Of a stretch of 64,000 bases of DNA, positions 55,895 to 64,000 are shown in pieces (position 1 is the first letter of the stretch; the number at the start of each line of letters is the position of its first letter). The notes under the pieces are model-generated. The model did not search any database and had not been told where the DNA came from. It saw nothing but the letters and a program-made list of their open reading frames with translations. The stretch covers positions 483,916 to 547,915 of the forward strand of contig MU001690.1 in assembly GCA_010093515.1 (NCBI GenBank). Direction: 5' to 3'. A program made the translations under genes and the position numbers. The stretch is from Lineolata rhizophorae. Lineage: Eukaryota > Ascomycota > Dothideomycetes > Lineolatales > Lineolataceae.

Positions 55895-57731
55895 ATGAAG
55901 CGCCACACACGCGTTCCCTCCTTCATGGGCCCTCCCCGCCGCAAATCCTCCACCCTGCACTACCAGACCTTCCCGACCAAGCCGCCCACCGGCCGGGGCC
56001 GACCGCTGCCCGGCTCCTCGACGCCAAGCCACGACGGCAGCGGCGGCACGGGCGGCGGCGGCGGCGGGAACAACAACGGCGCGAGCTCGCACAGCCGGCA
56101 GGAGTCGTCCTCGTCGGGTGCGCACCAGGAGTCGCCGCTGCCGAAGAAGCAGCTGGCCGTGCTGGCCGTGATCGCGCTGGCGGAGCAGACGGCGCTCAAC
56201 AGCATCTCGCCGTACCTGCCGGAGATGGCGGCGTCGTTCCCGGAGGTGAGCGCGGGCCAGGAGGGCATGTACGTGGGACTGATCGCGAGCGCGTTCGCGC
56301 TCGCCCAGTTCGCGACCAACTTCTTCTGGGGCTGGCTAAGCGACCGCATCGGGCGGAAGCCGGTCATCTTGACGGGCACGCTGCTCACGGCCGCGTGCTT
56401 CGCCGCGTTCGGGTTCTGCAGGACGCTGCCGCAGGCGGTTGTGGTGCAGGCGTTGATGGGGCTGGTGAACGGGAATCAGGGCGTCGTGAGCACGTGCCTG
56501 GGCGAGATCACGGATCGGAGCAATCAGAGCAGGGCGTTTACGTATTTGCCCGTGGTGTATGGGCTGGGCGGCATCACGGGGCCGGCTGTGGGAGGTTTGT
56601 TGGTGTTCAAGGAGAACCCGTTCAAGAAGGGAGAACCCAATCCATACCCGTACCTACTGCCGAATCTGTTTGCGGCGGCGATCCTCGTGATCGATCTTAT
56701 TATCTCGGCCGCCATGATGGAAGAGAGCCTCGAAGAGGCGCGTCGACTGCCTAGCTTGGGGCACCGTATCGAAAATCTCTTTACATGGTTGTGGCAGTTC
56801 GCCGGGTTTTCGACCCGTCCGTCCTACCTACGCAGCATTGGCCACCACCGTCAACACTCGTTCGAGAGCACCGCCGACGCGACGGCCGACGACGAAGGCG
56901 AAGCACGGCCTCTCATGGCGCCTACGATACTCGCTAATAACGAGACCATCGACCGCAAGGAGGTCTTCAACCGCGACACCATTCTCATCCTAATCACCTT
57001 CCTGCTCTTCCAGCTCTGCAATGTTGCGTACAACAGTTTGTATCCGATCTTCGGGGAGGCGGCTCCGCCGACGGGACGCGCATTGTCAGCCAAGGAAATC
57101 GGGCTTTCCCTCGCCTTTGCCGGTCTAGTCACCATTGTGTTCCAGGTGGGAGTGTACGGCAAGGTGAGGGAAAAGGCCGGGAACAGAGTCACGTACAGAG
57201 GCAGCATGGCGGCGTTCGTGATTGCCTTTTTGCTCATGCCGTTTGTGGGGTACAAAAAGAGTGACGGAAATGTGGTTGGGCACGGCAAGGTGTGGCTGTG
57301 GATAGAGCTGGGGATCGTCTTGATAATCAAGACAGTGGCGTCCGTCGGCGGACTAACTTCGGCCCTTCTTCTCGTAAGTTCCTTCATCTTGGACTCCTAC
57401 TTTTTCATTTCCGGGGCGTTCTCCGGTTAACGATACTGCCTGACAGATCACCAACTCAGCCCCTAATCACTCCGTCCTTGGGACTCTCAACGGTCTTGCT
57501 CAGACCTTGTCCGCCGCGGGCCGTGCCGTAGGCCCCTTCATTTCGGGCTCACTTTTCACGGCCGCCACGCGTGTCCGACCCAAGGGCGAGGCCCTTGCCT
57601 TCGGCATCTTCGCCGGCGTCGCCTTCGTGGGGTTCGTTCTTAGTTTCGGGATTAGGAGCGAAAACCTAGAGGCCGAGGACTGGGACAGCGAAGAGGCAGA
57701 GAGTGGGCGCGAGGATGAGAGTACCCGGTAG
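55895..57731 (+). CDS. MFS transporter, ZIFL/YCR023C-like
   Basis: Two exons (55895-57373, 57447-57731; 73-bp intron, phase 0) encode 587 residues from the ATG at 55895. The frame is open back to 55613 and rich in Arg, Ser and Pro, so translation could begin in an upstream exon. The first 85 residues are disordered, with a Gly/Asn tract. Membrane helices begin with QLAVLAVIALAEQTALNSISPYLPE, then AQFATNFFWGWLSDRIGRKPVILTG (motif A), the helix-4/5 block QALMGLVNGNQGVVSTCLGEITD with VYGLGGITGPAVGGLL (motif C-like), and a central loop of about 80 residues. The second half has LLFQLCNVAYNSLYPIF and, from exon 2, APNHSVLGTLNGLAQTLSAA with GRAVGPFISGSLF. This last block is typical of the yeast YCR023C / plant zinc-induced-facilitator-like group. 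Substrate unknown, vacuolar site likely for the group. Confidence 0.85.
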
Positions 57732-58877
57732 AGTAGTGGGTAGGTAGGCGGCGATGGTTACTATGCTGTCGCATTTCTTGGCTTCGACGTGGTCGGGCTT
57801 TCTTGAGGTTCAGTTTGTATCCTCATTTTTTTTATATGTACAGTTTATATGTCTTTGTCCTAATGGACGGGCAGCGAATGTTTGTTTACGAAGTGCATCC
57901 GCAGCGACGGCGTTTTAGGTGCTTTGTCCTGCCTTTTTGGGGAATTTCCTTGGGTCTTGGCAAAAGACCCATGTATTCTTGCGTGTATTGGTTATCTGCG
58001 TATCATAGAGATCTGCACGCGTTGCAGTGGTACCATTTCATTTAAGTCTATACCTTCTCACTATGCCTTAATATACTTCAAAAGCCGTACCCTTTTATCA
58101 GGCCGCGAGCACTTGGGCGGGTCTAGTGTTGTGAACGCATGGAGTTTTGCAATCGTCTGCAGGGTGTGATCGGAGGGTCTTCGGCCTATATCAAAGTAAG
58201 TTGGTCGCCTAGCAATATCTTCCCCTCGTACTGTGGATTCTAATGTGCCATTTGAGACAGAGTCGACCCGATCAATAAGCACTAGAATCTCGAAGAAGTC
58301 CGACGACAGTACGGTGTTGTGTAATCGGCCGACGGCAAAGTTGGGGTGAAAGAGCATATTTTTATCACCTGTCAATTGGTGAAAGGATGCTTTCGGGGAG
58401 GAATTCCACCTGAGTCGGCTTTGTCCGACTGTGCTCTCTTGCGACATAAGTCTAGGTCAAACGATACGATCGATCTCCAAACTCGGGGTCACTGTTTACG
58501 TCGATCATGTCCACAGTTGGTTTCGAGCAGACCCACTAACTTATTAGTTTTCGAAGCTTCTTGCGGGTTATTCGTAATGGACTACATCGCCCCGAATGCC
58601 CTACGAAGCCAAGAGAGAATGTGATTGTGCAAGCGGGAAGGCTCCCCATGGGCCGCATTCCTCACGCTGCGGCTCGACCCCTTTGTTCACCAACCCTCCC
58701 ATTTCCGCAACCGAAATTCTCGCACAGCATCATAAAGCAACAATGGCTCTCACTCAGACAGTATCCACAGCTTGTCGAGAACTGCGTTCCCCAGCCGACA
58801 ACTCTCGACATTGCAATTGATACAGCCAACGACAGCAAAAAGCACCGCAATCGACGAGTAATCGGAGGCAACCCGCC
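57732..58877. other. intergenic, no gene seen
   Basis: Left end is a T-rich 3' UTR of the MFS gene. Frames up to 177 codons (58561-59094) run into the next gene in another phase and are Arg/Pro-rich shadows. The region before 58878 is A/C-rich, fitting a 5' leader. Confidence 0.45.
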
Positions 58878-61109
58878 ATGGACGACGACGAAACACAACC
58901 TTGGTCGGAGGCGCCAGCGACAGACGCCCAGACCGAGGCGGAGCGAGCCGTCTGCCGGAAGCTGCGGATCCACGGTCTCTGGAAGCACCCCGAGGCGCAC
59001 GCGCTGCAAAAGCTGCACAGCACCGACCACTCGTCGCTGTGGCAAGCCTTCGCGTCGGCCTTCAAGCGCGACGCGCGCAGGTGGCGCGAGGTGAAGCGGG
59101 ACCTGCAGCACCTGTGGCTGTGCGCGCAGGACCCGCGCGGGCCCGTCGGGCGGCTGCGGCGCCGCGCGTACCGCGACATCGACGCGTACACGCGGGAGCG
59201 GTCCGACGGCGGCCGCGCGCGCGCGAGCCTGACGGACCAGGTGTGGCGCGAGCGGGCGTACGGCTCCCTGGCGGCCTGCGCCCTGCTGGCCGACGCCTAC
59301 GACGTCTTCGTCGTCGTGCACGTCGCGGCCGGCAACGCCGACGGCAAGACGGCGGCCTGGGACCTGCGCACGCGCGGCGCCGCCGCCGCCGCCCGCCACA
59401 CGGTGCACCTGGCGTACTACCCGCGGGGCGGGCTCCTGCCGGGCTCCGGGTGCTGGACGGCGCTGACGCTGCTGGGCGGGCCCGAGGACGCCGCGGCCGC
59501 GCCGCGGCCGCCGTCGGCGTGGGACGCGGGCGGGAGCGCGCGGGCGCTGCCGCTAGGGACGCTGCGCCTGGAGCCGCTGCCGCGGTTTGCGCGGCCGCTC
59601 GGCGACCGCAGCGCCAACTACATCTACCGGGACGTGGAGCTGGGCTTCAACGCGCACGGCGTGGCCAGCCTGGCCGAGTTCGACCGGCGCCAGCGGCTGG
59701 AGAAGGACCTGCTGGCGCGGCGCGAGCTGACGTCGCTGCTGCCCGTGGACCCGGGCACCGACCCGGTCGTCTTGCAGGAGGCGCCCGAGGGCCCGTCGCA
59801 CGGCCAGGACGCCCACCGGCTGTTCCGCGCCTTCGCCATCGCGCACTTCGGCAACGAGCGCCGCTTCGCCGAGGCGCGCGCCGCCGCCGCCGCCCTGCTC
59901 GACCATGCCCTCGCCATGGACGAGCGCCACTTCGGCGTCGCCGCCAAGCGCAAGCGCGTCTACCTGGCGCTGCACAACGCCAACGCCGGGTCCGCGGCCC
60001 CGGCCCCGGCGCCCGGCGCGGCCCCGCTGGCCGCCCAGATCACGGAGCCCGAGGCCCACGGCTCCCTCGACGCCGTCCAGGTGCTGGCCGACGCGTACGG
60101 CGTCGAGATCGTCGTCTTCTCGCCGCGCCTGGTGGCCGGCCCGCCGGCGCCGGCGCCGACGCCAGCGACACCGTCGCCGCAGCCTAGGGCCTCCAGCGCG
60201 CCCGCCGCCATTGCCCGCCGCAGCCGCCAGCCGGACGTGGAGCTCACGTGGGACGTGTACGTGCGCGGCGAGCTCGACCCGGAGGACCCGGCCCTGCACC
60301 GGCCTTGCGTCTACCTGGCCTGGTACCGTCACGCCGGCGGCGGCTTCTGGACCGCGCTCGACATGTACTGGCCGGCAGCGGCCGGCGACGGCAGCCGCGG
60401 GGGCGCGGGCGCGGGTGCGCTTACCACCACCGCGCCCTCGACCCAGCTCCCTCCTGTCGCGCCCCGGGGTCCGACGCCAGCGGCGGTGGCCCCTCGCCGC
60501 CCGGCCCCCGGCGACAGGTACGAAATGACGTCGCACCAGTCGGCGTCGGCGTTCGGCGTGCGCAGTCCCATCGTCGGGCTGGGCATGCCGGCGCCGTTAG
60601 CGCGGCGGCGCGCCGCCGACGACGAGCAGGACAAGCTGCCGAACTGGGTGGTGGAGGTGCGGCCGGAGAGTGGTCCGGGGAGCAGGGGTGCTCAAGGGGC
60701 CGGTTGGGGAGGCGGGAGTGACGAGGCGGAGCTGGAGAGGAAGAGGAGGGCAAGGAAATTGGCGGTCAGGAGGAGGGAGAGAGAGCAGGCGGAAAGGAGG
60801 AGGGCGGCGGGGGCGGGGCGGTGGAGTTTGTCTAACTGGTGGCCGTTTAGATGGTCAACGAGTAGGACGCCGTCGGCTGCGAATCGTAAGTCGGCGATGC
60901 TCCTCCCTGTGGTGCTGGGAGATCCGAGCTGCGGCACTGACGTTGCTTTTACTTGTGTAGGAGTCCGCTTTGACATGCCGCCGGGTGAGCGGGGCGACAA
61001 CGACCCTGTTTCGGAGCCACCGCTTCGTGAACGGCCGTTCTTGCCTACGCTGCCGGATACGGCGCGTAGTGTGCGCGCGAGGAGGGATGCCGTACAGGCT
61101 ACGCGTTAG
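58878..61109 (+). CDS. protein with two OTU-like domains lacking catalytic residues (predicted)
   Basis: Two exons (58878-60885, 60961-61109; 75-bp in-frame intron) encode 718 residues. Two halves share the same layout. Half 1: DHSSLWQAFASAF (from Asp50), RAYGSLAACALLADAYDVFVVV (127-148) and HLAYYPRGG...GCWTAL (177-195). Half 2: DAHRLFRAFAIAHF (from Asp311), AHGSLDAVQVLADAYGVEIVV (393-413) and YLAWYRHAGGGFWTAL (479-494). This follows the OTU deubiquitinase pattern 'DGNCLFRA ... WG...EL.ALA..Y...I.V ... HY..L', but the catalytic Cys position reads Ser53 and Arg314, and the terminal His position reads Cys192/Phe490 before Trp. The rest is Ala/Pro-rich linker and a basic Arg/Glu helix near 635-665. 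Codon third positions are almost all G or C, unlike the neighbours. The family call is inference from pattern; structure prediction would settle it. Confidence 0.6.
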   Translation: MDDDETQPWSEAPATDAQTEAERAVCRKLRIHGLWKHPEAHALQKLHSTDHSSLWQAFASAFKRDARRWREVKRDLQHLWLCAQDPRGPVGRLRRRAYRDIDAYTRERSDGGRARASLTDQVWRERAYGSLAACALLADAYDVFVVVHVAAGNADGKTAAWDLRTRGAAAAARHTVHLAYYPRGGLLPGSGCWTALTLLGGPEDAAAAPRPPSAWDAGGSARALPLGTLRLEPLPRFARPLGDRSANYIYRDVELGFNAHGVASLAEFDRRQRLEKDLLARRELTSLLPVDPGTDPVVLQEAPEGPSHGQDAHRLFRAFAIAHFGNERRFAEARAAAAALLDHALAMDERHFGVAAKRKRVYLALHNANAGSAAPAPAPGAAPLAAQITEPEAHGSLDAVQVLADAYGVEIVVFSPRLVAGPPAPAPTPATPSPQPRASSAPAAIARRSRQPDVELTWDVYVRGELDPEDPALHRPCVYLAWYRHAGGGFWTALDMYWPAAAGDGSRGGAGAGALTTTAPSTQLPPVAPRGPTPAAVAPRRPAPGDRYEMTSHQSASAFGVRSPIVGLGMPAPLARRRAADDEQDKLPNWVVEVRPESGPGSRGAQGAGWGGGSDEAELERKRRARKLAVRRREREQAERRRAAGAGRWSLSNWWPFRWSTSRTPSAANRKSAMLLPVVLGDPSCGTDVAFTCVGVRFDMPPGERGDNDPVSEPPLRERPFLPTLPDTARSVRARRDAVQATR

Positions 61110-61938
61110 CCGTTAGGCGGCGAGTAGGCTCTGCTTGGTCGAGGCATGTAACCTAAGGAGTGCGGGAAGTAGCGGCGTGGGCTCAGGAGGTGGGGAAACT
61201 AGAGGGAGACAGGGCTCTAGGAAGTAAGGCGGCCTAGTTGATGTACGGTTGCATCTGGGGCTGGCTTTTTCATGCTGACCTAGGTGTTTTGCAGGATAAG
61301 GGTTTTAGTAGATTCGGTAGACCATATAATTTTGATTTGAGGATTAGGGTGTGAAATCTGCACTTTGTCGAGGCAGCAGAAGAGTAGCGTGGTGTGGTTA
61401 GAACTTTGAAATTCGACGTACCTTTCACAAGAAGTAAGCATTATGCAAAGTTTTGAACACCTCCAAGTGATTTTCGAAAGCTAAGAATATGAATCTCCTT
61501 TCTACCCACCTACCTACAGCCTTCAATTCTGAACATGTCCGCACTCTTTAAAAAAGCAGAGAAGAGAAAGGGTCTCATAAGTTCATAACCCTCTCATTGG
61601 CCCCGGTATGAAAAGAGCAGAGTGTATGCACCCGAGAAGCCCAGGAACCAGTATATCCAGGCGAAGACAGAGCCACCTGTCCTCGCCGCCGCCCAGCCGT
61701 CGGTCCCATCCGGCTGTGCGTCTTCGCCATAGAACGCCACCGAAGCTTCTCAACTCCTGGGTAGTAAAAATAATAGAAAAGAGCAAAACATCGCAATCTG
61801 TACCCGCGCCGGTGATGCTTATGAGTGGGGCGCCGAAAGAAAGAGAAGACATTTAGTATGAAAACATATGCGCAACGGACAACATGAGACAACAAGAGGG
61901 TAGTACAACAGCCGCAAGAAAATTGACCCATAAAAAGC
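61110..61938. other. convergent intergenic, no gene seen
   Basis: 3' ends of the OTU-like gene and the leftward Rmd5 gene. Frames up to 128 codons on the minus strand at 61575-61961 carry no domain. Nothing else is seen. Confidence 0.45.
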
Positions 61939-63610
61939 TTAAAAGTAAACCACCATCGCATCCCTCGGATGACTCTCGCTCGGACAATACGGACATTTAA
62001 ACCTAGCTCCCTTCGAAATGCGCTGCAGGCTCTCCTTGCAAATGACGTGTCCGCACGGCATCATCATGGGCGGATTGCGATCGGTGCTCTGCTCCTTGCT
62101 AACCGGGCACACGAAGATGCTGTGGAAGTGGAAATCCGGCGGCAACGGTACCTCGATGGGCAGCTCGTCCCTCGAAGTCCACTCGGTCCGCTTCTCGCGC
62201 ATCACGACGCGCACCTTGAGCAGCATCGGCAGCGCTATGCCGCCCGCCGTGGCCGAGATGTACAGCGGGCTCTGCGCGCTTAGGCCTAGCAGCGAGCAGA
62301 ACTCGCGCGTGAAGTGCGCGGCTGCGTCGCGCCAGGCCGCCGGGACGCCGCCGTGTGCGTGCAGCGCGGCGCCGGCGCCAGACTCGTTGCCGCCGTCGGG
62401 CGCTGCCGTCGCGAACAACATCCCGTACGGCGACTCGGAGATGTTGGGGTGGTATGCAAAGGCGCCCATCAGGCGCTGGATGTCGCGCTTGTATTTTGAG
62501 GCGAAGGAGCCGAAGGTGGCGCGGGCGTACTGGTAAGCGCGGATGGGGCCGGACGAGACGCTGGGAGACTGCTGTTTGGAAAGCCTATCATAGTAGGAGG
62601 GATTTCCAGAAGACGAGTCGAGGGCGTCTATCATGGGAGTATCGCCGTCGTTGTCATCTCCGCCGCCCATGAAGTACGTTATGAATTGCAGTCGGCACAG
62701 TTCGAAGAGCAGATTGCTGCCCCGCGCATGCAGGTCATCGGCATGTTCCCGTGCCCAGTCTACAGCCGGCTGCAGGTTGCCCACTCGCATCATGTCTAGG
62801 ATGTGGTACATGTCGGCGAAGCGGCGCTGCAGGGTTGCCGTCTCCAAGGAGCGGCCGCCACCGCCGCTGCAACCGGCACCATCATTGGCGAAGTCACGCT
62901 GCCAAGCCAAATCGGATGCGCGGTCCCGTATTTCCACCCAGTACTCTATGGTGGCCAGGATGTCCTGCTTCATGCGTGGCGGCGGTGTCGAGCCCGTCTC
63001 GTCGAGGTAGTTCCAGCGCCCGAAGCGTGGCTCGGGCACCTTGTGCGGCGGGCGTGCGTTCACTTCGGCGATGAAGGTCTCGGCGGCGGAGAAGCGGCCC
63101 TCGCGCAGGAGGTGCATGACGATGGCGCGGTTGATGTAACCAGGAAATGGTGCGATGAAGTCGCTTTCGCTGTCGGGAATGGGCTTGCCGCGGAAGTGCT
63201 GTTCATTTGAACGTGTCCATGAGCATCTTTGAAAACCACATGCCGCCCTGCAGGGGGCATATAGGTGGGTTAAAGCGAATGGGCACGATCCCACCTTATC
63301 CAGAGTTTTGGTAAATGATTTGCTCGCCGAATCGACAGGCTTGAAGTCGTCGTTTATCTTGGTGAAGCTCTTGTTGAGGTTGTTCTGCAACTTGGCGAGT
63401 GCAATCGATCTCTGGACGGGACCTGGGCGTGCCGCCGGATATTAGTACAACGCGACAGCCTCTAACCTAGGGCCTACGGAGCTTCTTACGGGTCTCGAGC
63501 TGCTGCTTGCAGTCTTCTGCAGATGCGATCATCTTGTCAATCTCAGACAAGACTTTGGTGTACACAGCGCGGCCCTCGAGCTTCGTGCAATCCTGCGAGA
63601 CGGACTCCAT
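61939..63610 (-). CDS. RMD5: GID/CTLH E3 ubiquitin ligase subunit Rmd5 (Gid2)
   Basis: Three exons (63490-63610, 63295-63422, 61939-63198; introns 67 and 96 bp) encode 502 residues. The opening MESVSQDCTKLEGRAVYTK and a helical region with RSIALAKLQNNLNKSFTKI precede INRAIVMHLLREGRFSAAETFI, the LisH-like segment. CTLH/CRA follow: RRFADMYHILDMMRVGNLQPAVDWA, LLFELCRLQFITYF, then AYQYARATFGSFASKYKRDIQRLMGAF. The C-terminal RING is degenerate, as known for Gid2: Cys447, then PCGHVIC (Cys465, His467, Cys470) and CPYC (Cys485, Cys488). With Gid9/Fyv10, Rmd5 forms the catalytic core that marks gluconeogenic enzymes for decay. The 96-bp intron is divisible by three and stop-free, so retention would add 32 residues after KSFTKTLDK. 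The exon choice there is supported by the family pattern 'KTLDK...INRAI'. Confidence 0.93.
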
Positions 63611-64000
63611 CTTGGCAGGTGTGTTGGTGGCGGACGGACGTGTACGATGGCGACGACGAGCTTGAGAGATCAGATAAGGTAGGTCGCCGACGAGGCGAGT
63701 ACTTATTGTGCCCTTCTGTTCTGGAGAATTGCGAGTAGCGGATACAGGGGATGGTCACAGAAGATGGAGGCGGGCAGCAAGCTGCCATGCCCTTTCTCCT
63801 TGTGCAGCGGTGGGTGGTGAGGGAGAAAGACGTGAAATGGGCGCTGGAGGGGCAAGAGGTGGATGAGGTGGAGCTAGAGCGCGGGTCCATTGCTCCTGCC
63901 GCAGGGCCGGTTCTTCGCCTGACAGGGGCACGCGAGCTTCGGCGCCGGGTGGCTTGCGCGTCTGGACTGCGGCTTTCAACTATGTTCGTCGTCCTTCTGG
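63611..64000. other. upstream region of the Rmd5 gene, right edge
   Basis: Contains the promoter and leader of the leftward Rmd5 gene. Chance frames on both strands (such as 115 codons at 63543-63890) overlap the gene's first exon and have Ser/Pro/Thr-rich products. Nothing else is supported before the window ends. Confidence 0.4.

Noticed and set aside
58901-60187. 428-codon open frame overlapping the OTU-like gene
   Set aside because: Result of extreme GC content; the product is an Arg/Ala/Gly repeat without domain, while the other frame shows paired ordered motifs.

Overview
The window reads as nuclear DNA of a filamentous ascomycete (Pezizomycotina). Genes are on both strands and are cut by short introns of about 50-175 bp with GTAAGT-like donors and CAG/TAG acceptors. 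Many products are fungal (GWT1, RTA1, DUF6536, TMA23, FAT1, Las17/WASP). Spacing is about one gene per 3 kb. I place twenty protein genes and assign exon structures from splice consensus and reading frame. I see no tRNA, rRNA, CRISPR, transposase, LTR element or virus-like element.

Layout, left to right (strand in brackets): APRT (-, 2323-3289); a long gene-free block; a BED zinc finger/TenA-like protein (+, 7165-8549); a mitochondrial Bax-inhibitor-family protein of the GHITM type (+, 9995-11143); a Ccc2-type copper ATPase (+, 12478-16128); an unknown membrane protein (-, 16512-18013); a TMA23-like G-patch nucleolar protein (-, 18928-21693) divergent from a small unknown protein (+, 22160-22738); a DUF6536 membrane protein (+, 24278-26429); WASP/Las17 (+, 27355-29698); a secreted PEBP-like, probably GPI-anchored protein (-, 30568-31764); an MFS transporter (-, 32937-34701); a FAT1-type acyl-CoA synthetase (+, 36928-39420); an RTA1-like protein (+, 40681-42005); an unknown Pro/Ser-rich protein (+, 44662-45885); GWT1 (+, 47298-48958); Sfr1/Mei5 (+, 49264-50350); an SRA-YDG protein (-, 51234-52910); a second MFS transporter (+, 55895-57731); a tandem OTU-like protein (+, 58878-61109); and the GID E3 ligase subunit Rmd5/Gid2 (-, 61939-63610).

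This is mostly a housekeeping neighbourhood rather than one pathway or a biosynthetic cluster. Themes are membrane and cell-surface lipid work (FAT1, RTA1, GWT1, PEBP-like, two MFS carriers), metal and mitochondrial physiology (Ccc2, GHITM), chromatin and recombination (SRA, Sfr1), actin (WASP) and protein turnover (Rmd5).

The least ordinary items are: (1) an intronless-bodied, extremely GC-rich protein with two OTU-like halves that both appear to lack the catalytic Cys and His; (2) a BED-type zinc finger joined to a TenA_E-like domain; (3) an SRA 5-methylcytosine-reader-type domain behind a tandem N-terminal repeat; (4) a dense cluster of CCTCGG/CCGAGG motifs, the known target of the fatty-acid regulators FarA/FarB/CTF1, directly before the FAT1-type gene; and (5) a 144-bp nested inverted repeat shaped like a MITE upstream of the BED/TenA gene. 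All family calls come from reading the translated sequence; no database search was run.
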